Under the pieces are notes generated by a model, which worked only from the letters and a program-made list of their open reading frames with translations, searched no databases and was not told where the DNA came from. A program made the position numbers and the translations under genes. From Sphingobacterium athyrii (GTDB taxonomy: Bacteria > Bacteroidota > Bacteroidia > Sphingobacteriales > Sphingobacteriaceae), in the NCBI RefSeq assembly GCF_003071065.1, contig NZ_QCXX01000001.1, positions 740,971 to 804,970 of the forward strand: a DNA stretch of 64,000 bases, written 5' to 3'. Below are positions 1 through 8,709 of this stretch, one piece after another (position 1 is the first letter of the stretch; every line of letters begins with the position of its first letter).

Positions 1-503
1 CTAATTTTACAAAAGAGCAAATTGAGACATATCTCAAAGAATTCTATGGGCAAGAGCAGGTGCTGTGGTTGGGCGACGGAATCATTGGTGACGACACAGA
101 TGGCCATATTGACGACATTACCCGTTTTGTAAATGAAAATACAGTTTTAACCGTTGTCGAAGAAAATCCTGAAGATGAAAACTATGCGATCTTACAGGAG
201 AATCTGGAAACGCTCCGTTCTTTCAAATTATTAAATGGAGAGTCACTTCATATTGTCGAACTTCCAATGCCTGCACCAGTAATCTATGAGGACACTAGGC
301 TTCCGGCATCATACGCTAATTTCTATATCGCAAATGATGTCGTCATCGTGCCTATTTTTGATGATGCTAATGATCAGAAAGCATTGGATATCATCCAGGG
401 TTGTTTTCCATCACGAAAAGTTATTGGGATCAATTCAGTGGACATTATCTGGGGACTGGGAAGTTTTCACTGCCTGAGTCAGCAAGAACCCGCACTCGGT
501 TAA
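1..503 (+). CDS. aguA: Agmatine deiminase, C-terminal part (5' end outside window)
   Basis: The frame is open from the window edge, so this is the 3' part of a gene that begins upstream; the GTG at 60 is internal. Agmatine deiminase hydrolyses agmatine to N-carbamoylputrescine and ammonia in putrescine synthesis, in the cytoplasm. The fragment carries the family signature GDDTDGHIDD (Asp and His of the active site, around residues 26-36 of the fragment) and ends with GSFHCLSQQEPA, whose Cys is the nucleophile of the guanidino-modifying (PAD/ADI) fold. About 165 of the usual 340-370 residues are visible. The partner N-carbamoylputrescine amidase, often adjacent, would lie outside the window if present. 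A strong hairpin terminator follows directly. Confidence 0.93.
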   Translation, partial: NFTKEQIETYLKEFYGQEQVLWLGDGIIGDDTDGHIDDITRFVNENTVLTVVEENPEDENYAILQENLETLRSFKLLNGESLHIVELPMPAPVIYEDTRLPASYANFYIANDVVIVPIFDDANDQKALDIIQGCFPSRKVIGINSVDIIWGLGSFHCLSQQEPALG

Positions 504-513
504 CGATAAATTA

Positions 514-566
514 CCCATAAACAGAAAGGCTTACTGACGATGTCAGTAAGCCTTTCTGTTTATGGG
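514..566. terminator. Bidirectional terminator, perfect 25-bp inverted repeat
   Basis: Arms at 514-538 and 542-566 are exact reverse complements separated by 3 nt. It lies between the convergent agmatine deiminase and DeoR genes. A longer U-tract is lacking on either side, but the stem itself is unusually long and perfect. Confidence 0.75.
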
Positions 567-610
567 CCTATAGCCCCTATTGCTCCAATCCACCGCCACC
601 GGAAAGCAAG

Positions 611-1372
611 CTATACAACAACAACGTGAACACCAGATTTTTCCAGCGACTCAACAAATCCGGCGCTCACTTTATCATCCGTAATCAATACATCAATTTT
701 ATCAAATCCACAGATCCGCCCAAAACTACGTCTTCCAAATTTAGAGGAATCAGCAAGGACAACAACCTTCTGGGCAGTATCTATCATGATACGATTCAAT
801 TGGGCTTCCTGTGCACTGGAAGTCGACACACCATATTCTAGATCTATCCCATCCACCCCTAAAAACAATTTACTACAGTAAAAATCATGCAATAGATTCT
901 CAGCATATTTTCCAGTGACGGAAGTAGACGTTTTTCGCAAAGTGCCCCCCATCTGCATAATTTCAACCGACGGGTATTTAATCAATTCCATGGCTACATT
1001 CAACGCTGAAGTTACCACGGTGATATTCCCCTTAGGTACAATCTGTCTGGCCAACGATTGCATGGTTGTACCGGAGGCAATAATAATCGAATCATTCTCT
1101 TCGATCATCTCAGCAGCCTTCTTCCCTATTCTGCTTTTGTCATCGGAGCGAAGTTTCTCCTTTTCAAATACCGTTCGGTCCGTTGTATACGGATTATATT
1201 GTGTCGCTCCACCATGGGTGCGAAAAAGTAGACCGCTTTCCTCCAATAGGGTCAGATCCTTTCGTATGGTAACAGAAGATACCCCCAGTTCCTCACAGAG
1301 ATCAATTACCTGGACTATACCCACTTCTTTTAATTGCTTTAAAATATATTGATGTCGTTCTACGTTTGTCAT
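611..1372 (-). CDS. DeoR/GlpR-family transcriptional regulator
   Basis: A 253-residue protein of the usual DeoR length. The N-terminus (about residues 1-57) is the DeoR-type winged helix-turn-helix with the recognition segment SSVTIRKDL followed by the family's RTHGGA. Residues of about 75-235 form the DeoR C-terminal sensor (NagB/RpiA-like fold), which in characterised members binds phosphorylated sugars. Such proteins usually repress neighbouring sugar-catabolic genes, but none is adjacent here: the neighbours are agmatine deiminase (convergent) and an SDR-like gene (same strand, 232 bp upstream). The target and ligand are therefore unknown. Palindromes just upstream of its start could serve autoregulation. 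Confidence 0.9.
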   Translation of the reverse strand: MTNVERHQYILKQLKEVGIVQVIDLCEELGVSSVTIRKDLTLLEESGLLFRTHGGATQYNPYTTDRTVFEKEKLRSDDKSRIGKKAAEMIEENDSIIIASGTTMQSLARQIVPKGNITVVTSALNVAMELIKYPSVEIMQMGGTLRKTSTSVTGKYAENLLHDFYCSKLFLGVDGIDLEYGVSTSSAQEAQLNRIMIDTAQKVVVLADSSKFGRRSFGRICGFDKIDVLITDDKVSAGFVESLEKSGVHVVVV

Positions 1373-1401
1373 GGCTCTTTATATGCGCTAAAATATTAAA
1401 T

Positions 1402-1424
1402 TCACTAGTGATTTACTCATATGA
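1402..1424. promoter_or_regulatory. Two short palindromes upstream of the DeoR gene (candidate operator)
   Basis: TCACTAGTGA at 1402-1411 and TCATATGA at 1417-1424 are perfect palindromes 29-52 bp upstream of the DeoR start. Related CACTA-type half-sites recur further up (about 1456-1475). Autoregulatory binding is an inference from position only. Confidence 0.25.
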
Positions 1425-1604
1425 ATAGTGCTGTATATCTAAAATATACTCCACATCACTATCCAAATTTTAGTGGACAACTATTCTATACGAATTTCTC
1501 TAGCAGAACTGACGTTAAAATAATGAAATTATTTAATTATTTACACCCATTGTGCAAATTTAAGTTTATTCGAAAAAGATAAGTGTTTGCCGTTTTATAT
1601 ACAC

Positions 1605-2393
1605 TTAAAAATCTAGCGGATCGGGCCGGATGTAATGATAATCCAATTCCTTTTGCAGCAGGCTTCCACTGACTACTTTCTGAAAAGAATCCCCTTTTTC
1701 AAATTTTATGGGCAAATCGAAGCCATATTTTTGTGCAGAAGCCAATATAACCTCCTTTTTCTTAGGGTGCATTGGTGCAACTACATTGTAAATGCGGTGA
1801 CTGAAATCTTTTACGGTAGCTAAAGTAATTAAACGTACGGCATCATCGCTATGAACAAAATTCGCAAACTGTTCGCCTGTGCTACAGACACGATTCGCAA
1901 AATACTTGGCGAAAATTCGATTTTTACCAAATAACCCACCAAGGCGATATATATAGGTATTCGGTAGCTGCAACATCAATTGCTCCGCTAAAAGGAGTTT
2001 TTCGGAAAACTCGATTCCATCAGCATTCAATTCATGGTAAACTGCATCTTTATCCGGATAAATTCCGATAGAACTCAGAAACAGCTGTTTGGTCCATTGA
2101 ATATTTTCAAGAAATCTTGAAACATTCGAAAAACGCTTTTCTAGACCAGAAAGACTATTTTTTTGGCTAGCAGGAATACTATTTAATACAAAGTCGAATT
2201 TGTTCGGAAAAAGCATGTCGGGCAATGTACTAACGTTGTCAAAGTCAGCAATAAACGAAAAAATACCATCAGTTTTAAGCCGATGGTATTTTTCATATTG
2301 TGTGGTACTTGCCCAGACCTCATGTCCTTGATGTTTCATATCCATGGCAAACGATTCTGCCAGCCATCCGCATCCTAAAATGAGTATCCGCAT
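1605..2393 (-). CDS. NAD(P)-binding SDR-type (YeeZ-like) epimerase/dehydratase family protein
   Basis: A 262-residue protein opening with MRILILGCGWLAES, a glycine-rich Rossmann dinucleotide-binding loop, followed by the KxxGHEVWAST second-strand region. The later YRLGGLFG and FVHSDDAVRLI segments match extended short-chain dehydrogenases of the SDR_a5/YeeZ group. The canonical YxxxK catalytic pair is not clear, so a redox or epimerase reaction cannot be assigned. It starts 12 nt downstream of proS on the same strand and is probably co-transcribed with it; nothing in its sequence suggests a role in translation. Confidence 0.75.
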   Translation of the reverse strand: MRILILGCGWLAESFAMDMKHQGHEVWASTTQYEKYHRLKTDGIFSFIADFDNVSTLPDMLFPNKFDFVLNSIPASQKNSLSGLEKRFSNVSRFLENIQWTKQLFLSSIGIYPDKDAVYHELNADGIEFSEKLLLAEQLMLQLPNTYIYRLGGLFGKNRIFAKYFANRVCSTGEQFANFVHSDDAVRLITLATVKDFSHRIYNVVAPMHPKKKEVILASAQKYGFDLPIKFEKGDSFQKVVSGSLLQKELDYHYIRPDPLDF

Positions 2394-2405
2394 AAGATCA
2401 AAAGA

Positions 2406-3878
2406 TTAATAAGCTTTTGCAAATAAAACGCGTCTGCTGGAAGGTTTGCCCGTAAAGATACAAACACCTTCCTCCTCTTTGGCGTCCAAAGGAATACAAC
2501 GGATTGTTGCCTTTGTTTCCTCTTTCACACGTTTTTCTGTTTCTGTGGTTCCATCCCAATGACAAGAAATAAATCCACCTTTACCTTCCAGCACTTCTTT
2601 AAACTCATCGTAAGAATTTACTTCAGTAAAATGGGAAGTTCTAAAATCCAACGCTTTTTGGTAAATATTTTCCTGTATTGCATGCAAGAGCTGTTCAATA
2701 TTTCCAGCCAATCCTTCCTGCGCCACCGTTTCTTTTGTTTGGGTATCACGACGTGCCAGTTCCACGGTTCCATTTTGCATATCTCTTGCACCAACAGCAA
2801 CACGCACAGGCACACCTTTCAATTCCCATTCCGCAAATTTAAAGCCCGGACGCTGCGTATCGCGATCATCGTATTTCACCGAGATATCTTTTACCTTCAA
2901 CTCATCTGTTAACCGGTTCACGAATGCGTCAATCTGTGCCTTTTCTTCATCAGTTTTAAAAATCGGAACAATAACAACCTGAATTGGTGCTAATTTTGGA
3001 GGCAATACCAATCCTTGGTCATCCGAGTGCGCCATAATCAAAGCGCCCATCAAACGGGTAGAAACCCCCCAAGAGGTCGCCCATACATGCTCCAGTTTTC
3101 CTTCTTTAGACGTAAACTTCACGTCAAAAGCTTTCGCAAAGTTTTGTCCAAGAAAATGTGATGTACCGGCTTGCAACGCCTTGCCATCTTGCATAAGCGC
3201 TTCGATACAATAGGTATCCAAGGCACCGGCAAAACGTTCGTTTTCGGTTTTGCGGCCACGTACAACAGGTACAGCCAGAATATTTTCCGCAAATTCTGCA
3301 TAGACATCGAGCATACGTTCTGTCTCGGCAATAGCCTCTTCGCTGGTTGCGTGTGCAGTATGCCCTTCTTGCCATAAAAACTCAGCTGTACGCAAGAAAA
3401 GACGCGTACGCATTTCCCAACGAACCACGTTTGCCCATTGGTTAACCAAAATTGGCAGATCCCGATACGATTCGATCCAGCCGCGGTAGGTATTCCATAT
3501 AATCGTTTCAGAGGTCGGACGTACAATCAGCTCTTCTTCCAGCTTTGCATCCTCATCGACCACAATCTTACCTGTACCATCGTTTTTTAATCTATAGTGA
3601 GTGACCACCGCACATTCAGTGGCAAAACCTTCCACATGGGCAGCTTCTTTAGAAAAAAAAGACTTGGGAATGAATAAAGGGAAGTAAGCGTTGCTATGGC
3701 CTGTTTCTTTAAATCTTTTGTCTAAGATTGCTTGCATTCTTTCCCAGATAGCATATCCGTATGGTTTGATCACCATACAGCCTCGTACAGCTGAATTTTC
3801 AGCCAGATCAGCTTTGATCACAAGTTCATTGTACCATTGCGAATAATCTTCTGCACGACTTGTTATTCCTTTACTCAT
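2406..3878 (-). CDS. proS: Prolyl-tRNA synthetase (archaeal/eukaryal-type ProS)
   Basis: A cytoplasmic class II synthetase of 490 residues that charges tRNA-Pro. The class II core is visible: a motif 1 region with [26 protein letters not shown], and the motif 2 region [20 protein letters not shown], then the anticodon-binding domain (about residues 290-400) and a C-terminal domain ending in FAKAY. The absence of the roughly 180-residue editing insertion and the C-terminal extension mark the shorter archaeal/eukaryal form common in Bacteroidota. The gene is transcribed divergently from the Gly/Trp-rich lipoprotein gene; the SDR gene follows it. Confidence 0.96.
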   Translation of the reverse strand: MSKGITSRAEDYSQWYNELVIKADLAENSAVRGCMVIKPYGYAIWERMQAILDKRFKETGHSNAYFPLFIPKSFFSKEAAHVEGFATECAVVTHYRLKNDGTGKIVVDEDAKLEEELIVRPTSETIIWNTYRGWIESYRDLPILVNQWANVVRWEMRTRLFLRTAEFLWQEGHTAHATSEEAIAETERMLDVYAEFAENILAVPVVRGRKTENERFAGALDTYCIEALMQDGKALQAGTSHFLGQNFAKAFDVKFTSKEGKLEHVWATSWGVSTRLMGALIMAHSDDQGLVLPPKLAPIQVVIVPIFKTDEEKAQIDAFVNRLTDELKVKDISVKYDDRDTQRPGFKFAEWELKGVPVRVAVGARDMQNGTVELARRDTQTKETVAQEGLAGNIEQLLHAIQENIYQKALDFRTSHFTEVNSYDEFKEVLEGKGGFISCHWDGTTETEKRVKEETKATIRCIPLDAKEEEGVCIFTGKPSSRRVLFAKAY

Positions 3879-4056
3879 ATGAAATTGATAAATTATTGTA
3901 ACATTATTACGTTAAATCTCGTCTGTATTTCCAATACAAAAAGCGTTCAATAAAAAATATTTGTATTTTTGATTACTTCGATTAAACCCCGTCGAGAAAT
4001 TTGCGTCTAAGATAGTAAATAAGGCTGTATAATCGAAAATAACGATTTAGGATATT

Positions 4057-5199
4057 ATGAAAAAAAATAGATTATTTATCGGAGCACTTGCCATGACAGG
4101 AGCATTTATGTTAGGTTCCTGCGGTACAAGTAGGCAAATCTATGGCGACGATGTCTATGGCAATAATGGACAGGCTAGACAAAAAGTCTATCAAAGTCCA
4201 GATTACTATTACACAGATGCGGATCAGGTTCAACAAGGAGGACAGACTCAAGACGGTTACTACGACGACGAATATTCAGATCAGGATTACAACAACGATT
4301 CTTATGAAGATCTTGAATATGCAAATCGGATAAACAGATTCTATTATGCCTCTCCGGGAATGACCTACTTTGATCCATTCTTCGATCCATGGTATGGTTA
4401 TGGATTCGGTGGGATGTATGGATATGGCCCTTCCTTCGGTTTAGGTTGGGGCTGGGGTTCTTCATGGTCTATCGGTTTAGGCTGGGGCTGGGGTTCTGGC
4501 TGGGGCTGGGGATCTCCTTGGTATGGTGGTTATTACCCTTGGGGTGGCTGGTATGGCGGCGGATACTGGGGTTCTGGCTGGTATGGCAATGGTTATTGGG
4601 GCGGTGGCTATTGGGGTAACTCAAGACCACGTTATGCTTCTTCGCGATCATCCTATAGAGACAATTACAATGTCCGTACTTCATCTTCCCGTACCAGAAC
4701 TTCAGGAACTTATGATCGTACCGGTGTTGCCCGGGATTCCAGGGGACGTATTACGGCCGTTTCCAATGGCCGGACTAGCGGCGGTAGGACAAGGAATTCT
4801 GACGGTTCTATCTCACGTGGTTCCTCTTATGATAGAACAGGCGGCAGAACGAGAACTTCAAATGGTATCTCTACAAGAAGCGGATATCCCGATGGTGGCA
4901 GAACACGGAGCTCAGACAGAACAAATGGAACATACCCAAGCATGCGGAGTTCCAGTGGTACTTCCAGAACACGGACAAGCTCAGGTGAAGTTTCCCGTCC
5001 AATGAGCCGTTCGATGGAAACGCGCTCAAGCAATCCGGGATCAACTTCTAGACCATCCTATACTCCGCCAACAAGAAGTTATGATAGCGGTTCATCACGC
5101 TCAAGTGGTGGCTTCTCCGGAGGTGGAAGTTCAAGATCCAGCGGCGGCTTCTCCGGTGGCGGCGGAAGCTCAAGATCCAGCGGTGGACGTACACGCTAG
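4057..5199 (+). CDS. Gly/Trp/Tyr-rich then Ser/Arg-rich lipoprotein, function unknown
   Basis: A 380-residue protein with a lipoprotein signal peptide: basic MKKNR, a hydrophobic stretch and lipobox LGSC (Cys at about residue 22), predicting an acylated envelope protein. Residues about 25-85 are acidic and rich in Tyr, Gln and Asp. Residues about 115-190 are built of GWGWGS, WYGGGYWG and similar units with almost no charge. Residues 195-380 are dominated by Ser, Arg, Thr and Gly, with tandem SRSSGGFSGGG units at the C-terminus. No enzyme domain is visible. The order acidic, aromatic-Gly, cationic suggests a surface or matrix-binding role, which is inference. The porin-like gene starts 72 nt downstream on the same strand. 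Confidence 0.85.
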   Translation: MKKNRLFIGALAMTGAFMLGSCGTSRQIYGDDVYGNNGQARQKVYQSPDYYYTDADQVQQGGQTQDGYYDDEYSDQDYNNDSYEDLEYANRINRFYYASPGMTYFDPFFDPWYGYGFGGMYGYGPSFGLGWGWGSSWSIGLGWGWGSGWGWGSPWYGGYYPWGGWYGGGYWGSGWYGNGYWGGGYWGNSRPRYASSRSSYRDNYNVRTSSSRTRTSGTYDRTGVARDSRGRITAVSNGRTSGGRTRNSDGSISRGSSYDRTGGRTRTSNGISTRSGYPDGGRTRSSDRTNGTYPSMRSSSGTSRTRTSSGEVSRPMSRSMETRSSNPGSTSRPSYTPPTRSYDSGSSRSSGGFSGGGSSRSSGGFSGGGGSSRSSGGRTR

Positions 5200-5271
5200 T
5201 GATAAAAAACAAATTACAGTAGCATACATAATCCTGTGTGCTACTGCTTATTACAGACGATATTTTAGCTT

Positions 5272-6873
5272 ATGACGATCAAAAAATTACTTTTTGGAAC
5301 TGCATTTTTACTAGGTGCAGCGGGAACTGCCCAAGCACAATATACGAAAGATGTACTTTTGTTTTCCCAAGGGGACAATGGCGGTACTGCTCGCTTCAAA
5401 GCAATGGGAAACGCATCTACCGCATTAGGTGGTGATATTAGCTCAATTACCGGAAATCCGGCAGGCTTAGGTTACTTCAATCAATCCGATGTCTCCGTAA
5501 CAGGCAGATACCTTAACAATAAAAATAAAACAGATTATTTCGGCCAAAATTCGAATAGCAGCAAAAATAATTTCAACCTGGATAATGCCGGCATCGTCTT
5601 TCATTTACCTACTTACCGAAATGGCGGAAACCTGGAGCGAGGCTGGCTGAATTTCAATGTTGGTATAGCCTACAACCGAAATTATGTCTATAACAACCTC
5701 TTAGAGTATAGAGGTGTCAATAATACGAGTTCAATTACTGATGCCTATTCTGACCGCCTATCTTCACCCGGCGGGATGAAAGGCTGGGGACAGGAAGTTT
5801 ATAATAATTCGCTGCTGTTTGATGATTTGGATCCCGACAACAAAGGAAACTATTTCCCTATTACGAGCTTCGGTAATTATGATGGAAAAGATGGTTTTAA
5901 TCAAGTCAATTCCATCTTAGAAAAGGGAAGTAAATCAGAATCTGTATTATCTTTTGGTGCCAACTATAGCAACAAATTATACTTGGGAGCTGCATTAGGT
6001 TTTACTGCTTTTAGTTACGACAACTCAAGTTGGTTTACGGAATACGGTCAAACGATGACCGCTGACCAACTGACAAAAATCAATAAAGACTCTGAATATT
6101 TAAAACCGGAGGCAGCATATGCTAAAAAACGCGAGATGCTGGACAAGGATTATGAGCTATATGATGACTATGCACAAGTGACGGATGGTACAGGGGTGGA
6201 TTTCAAGTTAGGTGTAATCTATAAATTTACACCGACCTTTAGTATGGGCTTTACAGCGAAATCTCCGACATTCATGAGCATCCGAGACGAGTCTTATAGC
6301 AATTCCGAATTCCGTTATTTTAAACCGAATGAAGATAAGTCCTTTAAAGAATACCGTACCAGCGATGATGCAGGGCATAGCTACCTCGAGTACAATATGA
6401 ATACCCCATACAAGCTCTCCTTAGGTGCCAGTCAGGTATTCTCCAGAGGATTAATTACCGCAGATGTAGAATGGGTAGATTATGCGGCGATGCGATTTAA
6501 AGATCCCGGCGCATATAATAAAGCTTTGGAACAGGAAATGAACCAAAAGATAAAAGACTCTTATCAAGGTGCGTTCAATGCGCGCATTGGTGGTGAAGTT
6601 TTATTTGATAACGTGTTTAGTGGCAGAGCTGGTTTTAATTACAGTGGCAATCCTTACAAAAATGCAGATTATACAAACTATACGGCTTCGTTGGGTATAG
6701 GTGCTAAACTTGGCCGTGGTATGTATATTGATTTGACAGGAGCTTACAATGCCATCAATTACAAGGAAAGTCCTTATGTCATTGACGAAAACTATTGGAA
6801 TGCTGCCAGCCCGGTTGCGGATATAAAAAATCAACGAACAAATGTCGTTTTGACAATCGGTTCTAAATTTTAA
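5272..6873 (+). CDS. OmpP1/FadL/TodX-family outer-membrane transport protein
   Basis: A 533-residue protein with a clear signal peptide (MTIKKLLFGTAFLLGAAG, cleavage after AQA). The mature N-terminus GGTARFKAMGNASTALGGDIS followed by SITGNPAGLG matches the FadL/PorV hatch region with its conserved NPAGL motif. The rest alternates aromatic and polar residues, as expected for a beta-barrel, and ends in a C-terminal Phe, the usual barrel terminus. Members take up hydrophobic substrates or, in the PorV subgroup, serve type IX secretion; no por/spr genes are nearby, so which applies is undecided. It may be co-transcribed with the preceding lipoprotein, and a terminator follows at once. Confidence 0.88.
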   Translation: MTIKKLLFGTAFLLGAAGTAQAQYTKDVLLFSQGDNGGTARFKAMGNASTALGGDISSITGNPAGLGYFNQSDVSVTGRYLNNKNKTDYFGQNSNSSKNNFNLDNAGIVFHLPTYRNGGNLERGWLNFNVGIAYNRNYVYNNLLEYRGVNNTSSITDAYSDRLSSPGGMKGWGQEVYNNSLLFDDLDPDNKGNYFPITSFGNYDGKDGFNQVNSILEKGSKSESVLSFGANYSNKLYLGAALGFTAFSYDNSSWFTEYGQTMTADQLTKINKDSEYLKPEAAYAKKREMLDKDYELYDDYAQVTDGTGVDFKLGVIYKFTPTFSMGFTAKSPTFMSIRDESYSNSEFRYFKPNEDKSFKEYRTSDDAGHSYLEYNMNTPYKLSLGASQVFSRGLITADVEWVDYAAMRFKDPGAYNKALEQEMNQKIKDSYQGAFNARIGGEVLFDNVFSGRAGFNYSGNPYKNADYTNYTASLGIGAKLGRGMYIDLTGAYNAINYKESPYVIDENYWNAASPVADIKNQRTNVVLTIGSKF

Positions 6874-6887
6874 GAGATTCATCTCAG

Positions 6888-6920
6888 AAAAAAACGTCCA
6901 GCTAACCTGGACGTTTTTTA
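6888..6920 (+). terminator. Intrinsic terminator after the FadL-like gene
   Basis: Stem AACGTCCAG (6893-6901) pairs with CTGGACGTT (6907-6915) across a 5-nt loop and runs into a T-tract. The preceding A-run extends the stem and makes it usable on both strands. Confidence 0.85.
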
Positions 6921-6960
6921 TTTATTACAATCCCGACAACCATAATTTAAAAGCTTTTAG

Positions 6961-6968
6961 TAAATTTG
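6961..6968 (+). promoter_or_regulatory. Candidate -7 box TAAATTTG
   Basis: A perfect match to the Bacteroidota TAnnTTTG box, 20 nt upstream of the ATG at 6989. No TTG was found at the expected -33 distance. It supports the ATG start over the TTG at 6974. Confidence 0.45.
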
Positions 6969-6988
6969 TCCTCTTGGTTGAAAATCAC

Positions 6989-7744
6989 ATGACGAATCAG
7001 ACAATCTCAAAAGCATTCAATGCCGTATTTACCTATCCCATCTGGCGGATCGAAATCGATGCTGAAAGTAGATTGATTGCTGTGGAGACCAGGAATCCAG
7101 CAGACACACGCCCCTATTTCAATGTCATTACTTTCGAAGGAAACGATGTACTTCAAGACTTCCAGGCAATAAGCAAAGAGTGGGTGCTTGCAGGAATTCA
7201 ATGTCAGAAGCTTATTTTAAAAAAGATCTCCAGTAATTCACCCATTGATGCAGGTGTACAGATCATTGACTGTTATCAGCCAAATCAGCAAGAAACCTGG
7301 TTTAATTATCTTTTTGTTGAAATGGTCAATGGAGGAATACTACTTCGTCCCAAAATGATCGAACAAGGAATGCAGTTGTTTTTAGATTTAAAAACAATGT
7401 CCATTGAAAACAAAAAAGAGGAATCATTTAAACCTTTTGACAACCAAATAGTCTACCCAGTAATTTACAATGGTCAAATTCCCCAATTTTTGACAGATTT
7501 CAGCGCCGATGGCGAAATTTGGATCAGTGCATTGGATGACTATTTTATTTGGGCTTTCTATGAAAAAAACACAGCTAATCACTATCAAATCCGGATAGTG
7601 CAATCAACAAAAGAGCGGTTAATTGACGCTGTAATTGCAGTCGATCAGTTACCATTAAAATTTTTCAACATCTATTTTCTTGTTAACAAACAAATATTCC
7701 TTTTGACAGACAATAAACGGGAGTTTGTTTCGTATTTAGTATAA
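6989..7744 (+). CDS. Conserved hypothetical protein, DUF4905-like
   Basis: A 251-residue soluble protein without signal peptide or membrane segments. The start is placed at the ATG at 6989; an in-frame TTG at 6974 would add five residues but lies very close to the -7 box. The opening FNAVFTYPIWRIEID and the general layout resemble the DUF4905 family of Sphingobacteriaceae, an assignment made from memory and not certain. No catalytic motif is recognisable. It is followed after 11 nt by a LysM protein, so the two are probably one operon, which hints at an envelope-related role. Confidence 0.7.
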   Translation: MTNQTISKAFNAVFTYPIWRIEIDAESRLIAVETRNPADTRPYFNVITFEGNDVLQDFQAISKEWVLAGIQCQKLILKKISSNSPIDAGVQIIDCYQPNQQETWFNYLFVEMVNGGILLRPKMIEQGMQLFLDLKTMSIENKKEESFKPFDNQIVYPVIYNGQIPQFLTDFSADGEIWISALDDYFIWAFYEKNTANHYQIRIVQSTKERLIDAVIAVDQLPLKFFNIYFLVNKQIFLLTDNKREFVSYLV

Positions 7745-7755
7745 TTGCAAAATAT

Positions 7756-8673
7756 ATGAAACTATTATTCGAATTAAATACATATAAAAAGGTAGTCATT
7801 TTATCGATTTCAATGCTATCAATTCAACAAGTCGAAGCGAAAAATCGCACTTCATTACGTGTAAATGCTGTTCCCGACTCCGTCGGTACTGAGGTAATCA
7901 ACGGCGAAGAATTTGTCCTTTTCAAGATCGAAAAAGGCGATAATTATTATCAGCTCAGCAAGAAGTACAAAACAACGGTAGGTCAGCTCACTCAGATAAA
8001 TGGTAATGGCACATTAAGCCTCGGACAGATTGTTAAAGTCCCCACTGGACGAAAACCTGCTCCTCCAGTAAATAAAAACACAGGTAACACTGCACAGCAG
8101 AATCCGCGTAACCCACAACAGGGGTTCACAGAATATATTGTTGGTGAAAAAGAAACGTTATATGCCATATCCAAGAGGTTTAGTATTACTGTTGAAGATA
8201 TCAAAAAAGCCAATAACCTCAAAAACAACATCATAAGCGGTGGAATGAAATTAATGATTCCGAATCAGCCACTGCCACCGGAAAGACCAAAATTGGTTGA
8301 ACCTAAAGGAATCGAAATTATTGCGCCCGATTCCACAAACGATGACGATAAAGAAGAAAATCAAATTTCAACAAACCGTTACGGGATACGCGAAAAATCC
8401 GAGCGGGGGATTGGCGTATGGATTGATGGTTTGTCTACCCAAGGCACAAGCAACCTCGCACTCCACAAAAGTGCACCCGTCGGAACGATCTTAAAAATCA
8501 CCAACCCGATGACAAAAAGCGTAACCTATGCGAAAGTCGTTGGAAAATTTAATGATAATGCCGAAAACCAAAATGCCATTGTAGTGTTATCAAAGTCCGC
8601 AGCGGCAAGTATTGGTGCACTGGATAAACGTTTTCAGGTAGAAATCGCCTACGGATTACCTTTAGAAAATTAA
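7756..8673 (+). CDS. LysM protein with two LysM repeats and a C-terminal RlpA-like beta-barrel domain
   Basis: A 305-residue protein probably exported: the N-terminus has a weak signal-like segment (residues about 10-28) ending near VEA. Two LysM modules follow at about residues 53-97 (YYQLSKKYKTTVGQL) and 130-173 (LYAISKRFSITVEDI), each with the family's IxxG/NN pattern, predicting peptidoglycan binding. After a Pro/Asp/Glu-rich linker, residues about 210-303 (GVWIDGL, HKSAPVGTILKITNP, VVGKFND) resemble the double-psi beta-barrel of RlpA-like proteins. A cell-wall binding or remodelling role is likely; lytic activity is not shown. Uridine kinase follows after 36 nt. Confidence 0.85.
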   Translation: MKLLFELNTYKKVVILSISMLSIQQVEAKNRTSLRVNAVPDSVGTEVINGEEFVLFKIEKGDNYYQLSKKYKTTVGQLTQINGNGTLSLGQIVKVPTGRKPAPPVNKNTGNTAQQNPRNPQQGFTEYIVGEKETLYAISKRFSITVEDIKKANNLKNNIISGGMKLMIPNQPLPPERPKLVEPKGIEIIAPDSTNDDDKEENQISTNRYGIREKSERGIGVWIDGLSTQGTSNLALHKSAPVGTILKITNPMTKSVTYAKVVGKFNDNAENQNAIVVLSKSAAASIGALDKRFQVEIAYGLPLEN

Positions 8674-8709
8674 TTAAAATAAAAATAGCTCCTGCAGCGC
8701 GAAACAAGA

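Noticed and set aside
915..1352. 145-codon plus-strand frame inside the DeoR gene
   Set aside because: Lies wholly antisense to a well-supported regulator with HTH and sensor domains; its own product has no recognisable pattern.
4389..5005. Several frames overlapping the Gly/Trp-rich lipoprotein gene
   Set aside because: Low-complexity repeats leave all six frames open; only the +1 frame has a lipobox signal peptide and acid/base zoning.
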